The notes below the pieces were generated by a model. That model ran no database searches. It had not been told where the DNA came from and worked only from the letters and a program-made list of their open reading frames with translations. A DNA stretch of 64,000 nucleotides from NCBI GenBank assembly GCA_902495595.1, contig CABUXV010000001.1, positions 1 to 64,000 of the forward strand. The letters run 5' to 3'. The translations under genes and the position numbers were made by a program. Each line of letters begins with the position of its first letter. Position 1 is the first letter of the stretch. This DNA is from an uncultured Eubacterium sp. (lineage in GTDB: Bacteria; Bacillota; Clostridia; Peptostreptococcales; Anaerovoracaceae). Positions 1 to 6,970 of this stretch are shown piece after piece.

Positions 1-18
1 TTCATCTTCGGAAAGCAT
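1..18 (-). CDS. 5' end of a protein kinase gene (partial, runs off window)
   Basis: Read on the minus strand, the first 18 bases encode MLSEDE, which is exactly the N-terminus of the complete kinase at 42833-43876. The RBS (AAGGAG on the minus strand, around 25-30) and the whole upstream sequence are also identical to that gene's. The rest of the gene lies outside the window, so it is inferred, not seen, that this is a full-length paralogue. It is divergent from the helix-turn-helix gene at 159, with a 140-bp shared promoter region. Confidence 0.7.
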
Positions 19-65
19 GTTTGGACTCCTTGTGTGAAAATTTGTACTGTATATATTCCTCTTAA

Positions 66-97
66 AGTGTTAAGAAATGAACTTCTCGGTTTGTTGT
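66..97 (+). promoter_or_regulatory. Candidate operator element, copy 1
   Basis: The element is AGTGTTAA, six variable bases, AACTTCT, then an 11-base block CGGTTTGTTGT. The same layout with the same internal spacing occurs at 631-662 (upstream of the second HTH gene) and at 43924-43955 (upstream of the second kinase gene). It sits between the divergent kinase and HTH genes. A binding site for the HTH proteins encoded here is the simplest inference; no binding is shown by sequence alone. Confidence 0.55.
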
Positions 98-158
98 TTA
101 GCTCTTGTGATTATATTAACATAAAATCAAAAAATATTTAAGAGAGGAGAAACAAATT

Positions 159-599
159 GTGAAAATTAAAGATTTAAAAACAAAAGAGCTGGAAAATATA
201 CTAATCAATGTAAAAACGGAGAAAGAAATTCAGGAGTATGTAAGCAAGTATACAAGAGGTAATTATAGAAACTTTTCGGAATATTTTAATGTGTATTTAG
301 CAGAACATGAACTGAAAATGTCAGAAGTGATAAAGAAAAGCAATATAAGCAGAAATTATGTCTATAACATAGTAAACGGCGACAGAAATCCCGGAAGAGA
401 TAAAATAATAGCTTTATGCATAGGCGCCGGTATGAATTACAGTGAAATAAACCGGGCGCTTAAAATAGCCGGAGAGGGAGTGTTATATCCAAAAAATGAA
501 AGAGATGCCAGGATAGCGGCTGCAGTAAATAACGGTATAGACAGCGTAGTTAATCTTAATATTATTCTGGCAGGAGAACATTTGAGAATATTAGATTAG
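159..599 (+). CDS. XRE-like helix-turn-helix protein (kinase-associated family), copy A
   Basis: A 146-residue protein starting at GTG with a GAGAGGAGA RBS at 142-150. Residues about 53-93 form a Cro/C1-type helix-turn-helix: LKMSEVIKKSNISRNYVYNI is followed by the conserved NGDRNPGRDKIIAL stretch. The N-terminal 45 residues carry the KTKELENIL motif, and the C-terminus has a conserved VLYPKNERDARI segment. It is about two-thirds identical to the next gene (720-1160). Proteins of this architecture are found beside Ser/Thr-type kinase genes in Clostridia, and a kinase gene is divergent here. A sequence-specific DNA-binding regulator controlled by the kinase is inferred. No ligand-binding domain is visible. 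Confidence 0.8.
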   Translation: MKIKDLKTKELENILINVKTEKEIQEYVSKYTRGNYRNFSEYFNVYLAEHELKMSEVIKKSNISRNYVYNIVNGDRNPGRDKIIALCIGAGMNYSEINRALKIAGEGVLYPKNERDARIAAAVNNGIDSVVNLNIILAGEHLRILD

Positions 600-630
600 G
601 AATTTAAAAGGAAGCAAATAATCCCCCGTA

Positions 631-662
631 AGTGTTAAATTTTTAACTTCTGGGTTTATTGT
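631..662 (+). promoter_or_regulatory. Candidate operator element, copy 2
   Basis: This is a diverged copy of the 66-97 element with identical spacing: AGTGTTAA, ATTTTT, AACTTCT, GGGTTTATTGT. Here the left part also forms a small dyad (GTTAA around ATTT and TTAAC). It lies in the 120-bp gap ahead of the second HTH gene, followed by TATATT at 672-677, a possible -10. Confidence 0.5.
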
Positions 663-719
663 GAGCGCATATATATTGGAATAACATTAAATAATAGGTT
701 TTCATTACGGAGGAAGAGG

Positions 720-1160
720 ATGGTAATTAAAGAATTCAAAACCAAAGAACTTGAAAATATATTAAGTAATGTCAAGTCTGAAAAAGAATTAAATAAATTT
801 ATATCTGATTATACGAGAAATAACTTTGGGAGTTTTGCTGAATACTTTAATTCTTTTGTAAGTGAAAAGGATTTAAGGTTATCGGATGTAATAACAAAGA
901 GCAATGTAAGTAAGAACTATGTATATAACATAGTGAATGGTGACAGGAACCCGAGCAGAGACAAAATAATAGCGCTCTGTATAGGTGCAGGTATGGATTA
1001 TATTCATGTAAACAGAGGTCTGAAGATTGCGAAACAAGGCGTGCTTTATCCAAAAGATGAAAGAGACGCCAGGATAATATCAGCGATAAACAACGGTGTT
1101 AAGAATGTGGTTGACCTCAATATAATTTTGGAGAGCGAAAACCTGCGTATATTAGAATAA
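720..1160 (+). CDS. XRE-like helix-turn-helix protein (kinase-associated family), copy B
   Basis: A 146-residue paralogue of the gene at 159-599, same length and collinear without gaps. The start is ATG, with a GGAGGAAGAGG RBS immediately upstream. The core VYNIVNGDRNP...RDKIIALCIGAGM is nearly invariant between the two copies, while the recognition-helix flanks differ (SNISRNY versus SNVSKNY), so the DNA sites may overlap. It has its own upstream copy of the 32-bp element. The arrangement suggests tandem duplication followed by modest divergence. A regulatory role is inferred; the partner is presumably the kinase encoded just outside the window. Confidence 0.8.
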   Translation: MVIKEFKTKELENILSNVKSEKELNKFISDYTRNNFGSFAEYFNSFVSEKDLRLSDVITKSNVSKNYVYNIVNGDRNPSRDKIIALCIGAGMDYIHVNRGLKIAKQGVLYPKDERDARIISAINNGVKNVVDLNIILESENLRILE

Positions 1161-1289
1161 CGATATTGGATTATATAAAAAACTTTAATTTAAATTAGCA
1201 CAATGGTACAATCTAATATGTTGGCAAGAAGATATGCGGTAATATAGTTAACAGTATTTAAAAATAAAATGAAGAAAGGGGAATTTAAT

Positions 1290-1886
1290 ATGAGTAAAGT
1301 TGAGCAATATGTAATGGCATACAGGGCTAATCATGATAAGATAAAAGCGCTGTTGCCGGAGATATACGAATCTCTTAGACCAGTACTGAGAATTAATGTT
1401 GAAATTATAGATGACTATGAGTCTATGATAAAAATAGAATTTAATACTCCTGTAGCCTCAAAGGGAAAAAGAGGCTGGCTGAATTTAGTTACATGGAACA
1501 GTTTTTCAGAACAAATTTCACTTTCTAAAAGGGAAAACAAAACAGAATTTATAGCAGGAAAAGACGATAAGGCTTTTCTTGATATAGAATTTATAAGAAC
1601 TGGAGAAGAAGGAGGCTGTCCGAAAGAAGATGATAACGAGGGAACTTTTTTTGGAGAGAATTTCAGCATAGATACAGGAAGTTCAGCTGTTTTTAAAAAG
1701 GCAGAGCAGATATATGAGCGAAAGGAATATTGTCAGTGCAGATTTGAATGGATTATACCTGAATATATAATGCCTTCAAGTGTTGAATCTCTTACAGCTA
1801 AAGAACAGACGATAAAGGATGCAGTAAGAATAAAGCCCGAAGAAATATTAGGCGCATATAAGGTTGAGTTTGAGAGAAAAGGATGA
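1290..1886 (+). CDS. Uncharacterised protein, coupled to the downstream GTPase-nuclease gene
   Basis: A 198-residue soluble protein that I do not recognise. The start is placed at ATG 1290 because AAAGGGGAA lies about six bases upstream; the ATG at 1269 has no such site. It is acidic, has no signal peptide or membrane segment, and contains a region EGGCPKEDDNEG around residues 110-121 and a CQCRFEWIIPEY segment near 150-161. Its stop codon ends one base before the start of the Tet(M)-like/NYN gene, so the two are almost certainly co-transcribed and co-translated. That suggests a shared process, possibly at the ribosome, but there is no motif to support a specific role. Confidence 0.7.
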   Translation: MSKVEQYVMAYRANHDKIKALLPEIYESLRPVLRINVEIIDDYESMIKIEFNTPVASKGKRGWLNLVTWNSFSEQISLSKRENKTEFIAGKDDKAFLDIEFIRTGEEGGCPKEDDNEGTFFGENFSIDTGSSAVFKKAEQIYERKEYCQCRFEWIIPEYIMPSSVESLTAKEQTIKDAVRIKPEEILGAYKVEFERKG

Positions 1887-1887
1887 T

Positions 1888-4473
1888 ATGAAAAAACTTG
1901 TAATAGGTATTTTAGCCCATGTAGACGCCGGAAAAACTACTTTGTCTGAAGGAATGCTTTATACTGCGGGAGTTATAAAGAAGCTGGGCAGAGTGGATCA
2001 CAAAAATACTTTTTTGGATGTGGATATACAGGAAAGAGAGCGTGGCATAACTATTTTTTCAAAACAGGCTGAAATGAGTTTGAATGATTTGAAACTCATG
2101 CTTTTGGATACACCCGGTCATGTGGATTTTTGTTCGGAAATGGAACGGACGCTACAGGTTATCGACTATGCGATTATGGTAATAGACGGAAAGTCTGGGG
2201 TACAGGGTCATACTTTGACTTTATGGAGACTGCTTAAAACTTATAATATTCCTGTTTTTATTTTTATAAATAAAATGGATATGGACGGTGCTGACAGGAA
2301 CGAAATATTTGCCAAGCTAAAGAATTACTTAAGCGAAAAATGCGTGGATTTTAATGATTTTGACAGTGAGGAAATTGCTTTATGCGATGAGGATATACTG
2401 GAAAACTATTTTAACACAGGCAAGATATCAAAGAATTTGCTTTCAAAGAGCATAAGAGAGCGTAAAATTTTCCCCTGTTATTTTGGTTCGGCCTTAAAGC
2501 TTACAGGGATAGATGATTTTATGACAGGTCTTTATGAATTTACTGTAATGCCCGATTATAATGAACTTTTTTCTGCAAAGATATATAAGATATCCAGAGA
2601 TACTCAAGGCAACAGACTGACACATATGAAAATAACAGGAGGAATGCTGAAAGTAAAAGATACTATTCTTGATGAAAAGATAAATCAGATTCGTATCTAT
2701 TCAGGTGAAAAATTCAGAACTGAAAGCAGTGTCGACGCAGGAACTGTATGCGCTGTTGCAGGTCTTGCAAAAACTTATGCAGGACAAAGTCTTGGCAAGG
2801 AAAAGTCAGCAAAAAGCTGTGTATTGGAACCTGCTCTTGCATACAGTGTGATATGCGATGAGAACTTAGATAGGAGTAAAGTTTTTTTTGATTTAAAACA
2901 GCTTGAGGAGGAAGACCCGCAGCTTCATATTATTTGGGATGAACATACGAAAGAAATACAGATTCAGCTTATGGGTCAGGTCCAAATGGAAATTTTAAAA
3001 AATATAATATCAGATAGGTTCGGCATATCAGTCGAGTTTGGAGAAGAGAGCATTTACTACAAAGAAACCATAAAGAATACTGTGGTTGGTTCAGGACACT
3101 TTGAACCGCTGAAACATTATGCCGAAATTCATCTTTTGCTTGAACCCGGAAAGCCGGGAAGCGGTTTGATTTTTGATACCAAGTGCAGTGAAGATATACT
3201 TGATAAGAATTGGCAGAGGCTTGTGCTTACACATCTGAATGAACGTCATCATATCGGTGTTCTGACAGGCTCCCCGATAACAGATATGAAAATATCCATT
3301 TTGGCAGGGAAGGCTCACGTTAAGCATACGGAGGGAGGAGATTTCAGGCAGGCGACATATAGAGCAATAGGACAGGCATTGAGAAAAGCGGACAGTATTT
3401 TGCTTGAACCATGGTATGAATTTCGTCTTGAAGTTCCCTCTGAGTTTACAGGGCGTGCCATGTCGGATATAAATAAAATGGGCGGAAGTTTCAGTGAACC
3501 TCGATCTTCAGATAACCGAACCGTACTTGAGGGTAAAGCTCCCGTTTCTGAGATGAACGGTTATTCGTCGGAGGTTAATTCGTATACCAAAGGATTCGGG
3601 TATATAACATGTGTTTTATCAGGTTACGAGCCTTGTCATAACCAGGATGAGGTAATTGAAAACATAGGTTACGAGCCTGATAAAGATATTAATAACACAG
3701 GGGATTCGGTCTTCTGCACGAATGGCTCGGGATTTTCTGTAAGATGGGATGAGGCAGACGATTACTTTCATGTACAGCATGGCTGGAAAAGTGAAAGCGA
3801 TTCGAAGCGAAATCTGCAGATATCTCAAACAGCGCAGAAAAAGACAAGGATATATGATAAAAGCAGTAAAGAGGAAGAAGATGAGTTAAATAAAATATTT
3901 GAAATGACTTACGGAAAGCCAAAGGAAAGAAGACGAATTGCTCCTAAAGTAATTGAATATCACGATGAAAAGCAAAAAACAAAACCCTTTGAGTTAGTTA
4001 CTGAATATTTGCTGGTAGATGGGTATAATATTATATTTGCGTGGAAAGAGCTTAAGGCTTTGGCTGATGTAAATCTTGACAGTGCACGGGAAGCCTTGAT
4101 CGAGATACTTCAGAACTATCAAGGATACAGAAAGTGCAGGATTATAGCAGTATTTGATGCATATAAAGTAAAGGGCGGCGAAAGGCATTGTGAGAAATAC
4201 GGAAATATTGATGTTGTGTTTACCAAAGAAGCAGAGACCGCTGATACATATATAGAAAGAATGACATATGACCTTAAGGACAAATATTCCGTAAGGGTCG
4301 CCACATCAGATAATCTTGAACAAATGATAGTTCTGGGAAATGGTGCATTTAAGATTTCTGCAAATGAATTTAAAGCGGAAGTTGAAAATATCAATAAGGA
4401 AATTTCTCTTATACTTAAAGAACGCAGCAGGAAAAACAGTTTAGAACATAAAAATAATATAAAATTAATATAA
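1888..4473 (+). CDS. Tet(M)-like ribosome-protection GTPase fused to a C-terminal NYN (YacP/Rae1-like) nuclease domain
   Basis: An 861-residue protein. Residues 1-640 follow the EF-G-like ribosomal protection family: P-loop AHVDAGKTT (10-18), switch RERGITI, DTPGHVDF, NKMD, and the domain IV/V stretch with GGDFRQATYRAIGQAL and GYEPC. After a charged linker (about 640-705), residues 707-861 form a NYN domain with the four acidic sites of the PIN-like fold: VDGYN (711-714), VFDAYK, EAETAD and ATSDN. Tet(M) proteins end near 640 residues, so about 220 residues are extra. YacP/Rae1 of Bacillus is a ribosome-associated A-site mRNA endonuclease (family knowledge). The fusion therefore suggests a factor that enters the A site and also cuts RNA; tetracycline resistance is not established. 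The start at 1888 is preferred over 1864, since MKKLVIGILAHVDAGKTT matches the family start. Confidence 0.88.
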   Translation: MKKLVIGILAHVDAGKTTLSEGMLYTAGVIKKLGRVDHKNTFLDVDIQERERGITIFSKQAEMSLNDLKLMLLDTPGHVDFCSEMERTLQVIDYAIMVIDGKSGVQGHTLTLWRLLKTYNIPVFIFINKMDMDGADRNEIFAKLKNYLSEKCVDFNDFDSEEIALCDEDILENYFNTGKISKNLLSKSIRERKIFPCYFGSALKLTGIDDFMTGLYEFTVMPDYNELFSAKIYKISRDTQGNRLTHMKITGGMLKVKDTILDEKINQIRIYSGEKFRTESSVDAGTVCAVAGLAKTYAGQSLGKEKSAKSCVLEPALAYSVICDENLDRSKVFFDLKQLEEEDPQLHIIWDEHTKEIQIQLMGQVQMEILKNIISDRFGISVEFGEESIYYKETIKNTVVGSGHFEPLKHYAEIHLLLEPGKPGSGLIFDTKCSEDILDKNWQRLVLTHLNERHHIGVLTGSPITDMKISILAGKAHVKHTEGGDFRQATYRAIGQALRKADSILLEPWYEFRLEVPSEFTGRAMSDINKMGGSFSEPRSSDNRTVLEGKAPVSEMNGYSSEVNSYTKGFGYITCVLSGYEPCHNQDEVIENIGYEPDKDINNTGDSVFCTNGSGFSVRWDEADDYFHVQHGWKSESDSKRNLQISQTAQKKTRIYDKSSKEEEDELNKIFEMTYGKPKERRRIAPKVIEYHDEKQKTKPFELVTEYLLVDGYNIIFAWKELKALADVNLDSAREALIEILQNYQGYRKCRIIAVFDAYKVKGGERHCEKYGNIDVVFTKEAETADTYIERMTYDLKDKYSVRVATSDNLEQMIVLGNGAFKISANEFKAEVENINKEISLILKERSRKNSLEHKNNIKLI

Positions 4474-4490
4474 AAATTATTATCAGGAAG

Positions 4491-4530
4491 AACCAGACAG
4501 CGCTTTATTTATGACCGCTGTCTGGTTTTT
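4491..4530. terminator. Bidirectional rho-independent terminator
   Basis: AACCAGACAGCG and CGCTGTCTGGTT form a 12-bp perfect stem, followed by a T run on the plus strand. It lies between the convergent GTPase-NYN gene and the EamA gene and overlaps the last codons of the latter. Confidence 0.85.
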
Positions 4531-5398
4531 TGCTGTGTTTGTTATTATAGATGAACATCCATACGGCAACTCCGGAAATCATGCAATATCCGATTATACT
4601 CCAAATATCCGGTATCTGACTGAAAAATATGAAACCTAAAATTGCAGCAAAAACTATTTGCGTATAGTCGAATACTGAAACTTCTCTAGCAGGTGCGTGG
4701 GTGTATGCTGCAGTTATGGTAAACTGTCCTCCGGCTGCTGATAATCCGGCTAAAAGCAATATTATAAATTGATTTAAAGACATGGGATGAAAGTCAAAGA
4801 TAAGAAAGGGAAGTGTTGTAATACATGAAAAGGCGGAAAAAAATAAAACTATGAACGGTCCTTTTTCGCCGCGCTGTCCCAGAACTCTTACAAGAGTGTA
4901 TGCAATGCCGGCAAAAAGTCCTCCTAAAACACCTATAACAGAAGGAAAAAATGCTCCCGATATGGCAAATCCGGGTTTAACAACGAGAATAGCTCCTAAA
5001 AAGGCGATGGAAACAGCGCTTGCCTGGATAGGAGAAATTTTTTCTTTTAATATAAAATAGGAAAATATTATTGCAAAGAAAGGAGACAATTTGTTTAATA
5101 TAGAGGCATCTGATAAAAGCAGATGGTCTACAGAATAAAAGTTGCATAGAATACCTAAAGTTCCGAAAAAGGCCCTGCCTAAGAAAGCAGGCAGGTTTTT
5201 CTTTTGAAAAGAAAATCCGTGTTTTGAGCGGATAAGTATAAAAAGTGCAAAGAAAAATGCAACGAAGTTTCTGAAAAAGCTTTTTTGTATGGAAGGCAAA
5301 TCACCTGACATTCTGACGAACATATTCATAAGCGCAAAGAAGAATGCTGAACATATTATATATATAATAGCCTTTTGTTTATTGCTCATAGATGACAT
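4505..5398 (-). CDS. EamA/DMT-family membrane transporter
   Basis: A 297-residue protein with about ten hydrophobic segments and the two-repeat layout of the drug/metabolite transporter superfamily. Features include FFRNFVAFFFALFILIR in the first EamA repeat and ILNKLSPFFAIIFSYFILKE, the typical end of that repeat; the second repeat ends with FDYTQIVFAAILGFIFF. ATG 5398 has AAGGAG seven bases upstream. It is transcribed alone toward the GTPase-NYN gene and is separated from it by a terminator. The substrate cannot be predicted. Its promoter (TTGTAA, 17 bp, TATACT on the minus strand) is overlapped by an inverted repeat at 5459-5492. Confidence 0.88.
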   Translation of the reverse strand: MSSMSNKQKAIIYIICSAFFFALMNMFVRMSGDLPSIQKSFFRNFVAFFFALFILIRSKHGFSFQKKNLPAFLGRAFFGTLGILCNFYSVDHLLLSDASILNKLSPFFAIIFSYFILKEKISPIQASAVSIAFLGAILVVKPGFAISGAFFPSVIGVLGGLFAGIAYTLVRVLGQRGEKGPFIVLFFSAFSCITTLPFLIFDFHPMSLNQFIILLLAGLSAAGGQFTITAAYTHAPAREVSVFDYTQIVFAAILGFIFFSQIPDIWSIIGYCMISGVAVWMFIYNNKHSKKPDSGHK

Positions 5399-5434
5399 CT
5401 GTATACTCCTTGAAAATTATCGTATTTAAATAAA

Positions 5435-5463
5435 AGTATATCCCCGGTAAAGAATTTTTACAA
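5435..5463 (-). promoter_or_regulatory. Sigma-A promoter of the EamA gene
   Basis: On the minus strand TTGTAA (5463-5458) and TATACT (5440-5435) are separated by exactly 17 bp, and the inferred start lies about 30 bp ahead of the ATG at 5398. The -35 box is inside the left arm of the inverted repeat at 5459-5492. Confidence 0.6.
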
Positions 5464-5498
5464 GCTTTGCATACATTTTTGTATAGCTTGTATTTTTT
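5459..5498. promoter_or_regulatory. Inverted repeat overlapping the EamA promoter (operator or plus-strand terminator)
   Basis: TACAAGCT (5459-5466) pairs with AGCTTGTA (5485-5492), and inside it ATACA pairs with TGTAT. Six T residues follow on the plus strand (5493-5498), so the DNA looks like a terminator for plus-strand transcription. However, no plus-strand gene precedes it, and it covers the -35 box of the minus-strand EamA promoter. An operator for a dimeric regulator is an equally good reading. Confidence 0.55.
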
Positions 5499-5535
5499 GC
5501 TGGTATATTGCCTCGTCTAATGATATACTGTTCGT

Positions 5536-5648
5536 TAATCAGATAAATAATATGCAAAATAGGGTTTTATGCGTTAAGTGTTCAGTGGATGGGGAGTTGC
5601 CGCAGAAACGAAAAACGCTGGTATTTAAAGATAAGTCCGGCTGTTTAC
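5536..5648 (+). ncRNA. Candidate tetrahydrofolate (THF, folT-type) riboswitch
   Basis: The core GCGTTAAGTG (5571-5580), then GGATGGGGAGTTGCC (5587-5601) and ACGAAAAACGC (5608-5618) followed by GGT, matches my memory of the conserved blocks of the THF-I riboswitch. GCGTT and AACGC form the core stem, and AAGTCCGG (5633-5640) is the expected 3' element of the outer stem. A possible outer stem TAATCAG (5536-5542)/CTGTTTA (5641-5647) contains one U-U mismatch. It lies directly ahead of a folate operon, with a terminator in between. An extended -10 (TGATATACT, 5521-5529) places the transcription start near 5535. Confidence 0.75.
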
Positions 5649-5687
5649 GATATAAGACTCGCACCCGTTGCAAAATAAGGATGACCT

Positions 5688-5758
5688 TGCATCTCGATTG
5701 TAGAGGGGTAATTGCTGTTTATTTAATTTCCCCGATATGAGGAAGATGTATTTTTTTT
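5688..5758 (+). terminator. Attenuator terminator of the folE leader
   Basis: A long imperfect stem pairs TGCATCT (5688-5694) with AGATGTA and GGGGTAATT (5705-5713) with AATTTCCCC, followed by eight T residues (5751-5758). A competing hairpin (TGC and AAGG at 5669-5680 with CCTT and GCA at 5685-5691) uses the left arm, which fits riboswitch-controlled read-through into folE. Confidence 0.65.
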
Positions 5759-5848
5759 AGAGAAATGTCATTGTGATGTTTCGGAGATAGTCATAAAGTT
5801 TCTGTTGAAAAAACAGGCAGATATGATTTTGTGTTTTAGGAGATAATC

Positions 5849-6403
5849 ATGGATTCGGAAAAAATAAAAGCCGGAGTTAAACTAATACTTGAAGGCATAG
5901 GAGAGAATGCGTGCAGAGAAGGTCTTTTAGAGACCCCTGACCGCATAGCTAAAATGTGTGAAGAAATATTCGGAGGATTGGGAAAAGACGCTTCGGAGCA
6001 TTTTGAGAAAAAATTTGAAGCAATAAACAATAATATGGTGCTTGAAAAGGATATCAGTTTTTATTCTGTATGCGAACATCATTTATTGCCTTTTTACGGC
6101 AGGGCTCATGTTGCATATATACCAAATGGGAGAGTAGCAGGACTGAGCAAGCTGGCAAGAACGGTGGAAGTATTTGCAAGAAGACCTCAGATACAGGAGA
6201 ACATGACAGCCCAGATAGCAGATGAAATAGAAAAACATCTCAATCCTAAAGGAGTTATGATATTAATTGAAGCAGAGCATATGTGTATGACCATGAGGGG
6301 CGTGCAGAAACCGGGAACTAAAACGGTAACGACGGTAGTCCGAGGAGAATTTAAGGAAAGCCCGATTCTTCAGCAGACATTTCTTCAGATGGTGAACCGC
6401 TGA
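5849..6403 (+). CDS. folE: GTP cyclohydrolase I
   Basis: A 184-residue enzyme that converts GTP to 7,8-dihydroneopterin triphosphate, the first step of folate synthesis in the cytoplasm. Zinc ligands are visible: C75 and H78 in VCEHHLLPFYGR, and C146 in EHMCMTMRG. GLSKLARTVEVFARRPQ and the C-terminal KTVTTVVRGEF are family signatures, and the length is standard. ATG 5849 has AGGAG nine bases upstream. It is the first gene of a four-gene folate operon and lies behind the candidate THF riboswitch and terminator, so end-product feedback at the RNA level is likely. Confidence 0.97.
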   Translation: MDSEKIKAGVKLILEGIGENACREGLLETPDRIAKMCEEIFGGLGKDASEHFEKKFEAINNNMVLEKDISFYSVCEHHLLPFYGRAHVAYIPNGRVAGLSKLARTVEVFARRPQIQENMTAQIADEIEKHLNPKGVMILIEAEHMCMTMRGVQKPGTKTVTTVVRGEFKESPILQQTFLQMVNR

Positions 6404-6450
6404 ATTATATATTAAACCTTTGTAAAGGTTTGTGGCTTGGAGTGTGATTT

Positions 6451-6942
6451 ATGGACAGAATTCAGATGATATTTGAACATCCTTTGTACAGAGAAAATTT
6501 TCTGGGTATTCAGGAGGCGGAAAAAAACAGAAAATATTGCAGACATGATTTAGCACATTTTTTAGATGTAGCAAGAATTTGTTACATATTCAGTCTTGAA
6601 AATGGAAATGTTATAGAAAAAAGTATAATATACGCAGCAGCATTGCTTCATGATATAGGACGTCTAAAGCAGATAAACGAGAACATACCTCATGATATTG
6701 CAGGAGCGAAGCTGGCTGAAGCTATACTGAAAGATACAGGATTTGATGAAAGCGAGCGTTCTATGGTAACGGAGGCAATACTGCATCACAGAAAGAACAT
6801 AAGAGAAAGCTGCCATAGAGCGGATGAATTATCTTATTACCTTTACAAAGCTGATAAGCTGTCAAGACAATGCTTTTGCTGCCAGGCATCGGATGAATGC
6901 AAGTGGGATTCTGATAAGAAAAACAGAATTATATATATATGA
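6451..6942 (+). CDS. HD-domain phosphohydrolase in the folate operon
   Basis: A 163-residue HD-superfamily protein with metal ligands H36 (HDLAHFLDVAR), H66-D67 (LLHDIGR) and D135 (KADK), plus HH at 112-113. Near the C-terminus is a cysteine cluster (C141, C143, C144, C150). It sits between folE and folP. The step between their products needs removal of phosphates from dihydroneopterin triphosphate, and no Nudix-type folQ gene is present here. HD proteins commonly act on phosphorylated substrates, so this may fill that gap; that is inference from position. A general nucleotide phosphohydrolase is an alternative. Confidence 0.75.
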   Translation: MDRIQMIFEHPLYRENFLGIQEAEKNRKYCRHDLAHFLDVARICYIFSLENGNVIEKSIIYAAALLHDIGRLKQINENIPHDIAGAKLAEAILKDTGFDESERSMVTEAILHHRKNIRESCHRADELSYYLYKADKLSRQCFCCQASDECKWDSDKKNRIIYI

Positions 6943-6970
6943 AAAAGGGAAAGGATATGAATACATATTT

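Larger units (their letters stand above)
1..99. repeat. 99-bp exact repeat, copy 1 (kinase start and promoter region)
   Basis: Positions 1-99 are identical to 43859-43957, as far as the window edge allows. The repeat covers the kinase start codon, its RBS and about 80 bp of non-coding upstream DNA. Beyond 99 the sequences diverge, although TTATATTAACA (111-121) is also shared at the same offset. Identity in non-coding DNA indicates recent duplication, gene conversion, or strong selection on regulatory sites. Confidence 0.95.

Noticed and set aside
1161..1289. Possible promoter or small gene in the gap after the second HTH gene
   Set aside because: TTAGCA and TATGTT are 16 bp apart but poorly match; no ORF with an RBS is present.
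1888..4473. Calling the Tet(M)-like gene a tetracycline resistance determinant
   Set aside because: The GTPase part is family-like, but the NYN fusion and chromosomal housekeeping context give no support for a resistance role.
5552..5740. 62-aa plus-strand open frame upstream of folE
   Set aside because: It lies entirely over the candidate THF riboswitch and its terminator, has no RBS and no protein-like pattern.
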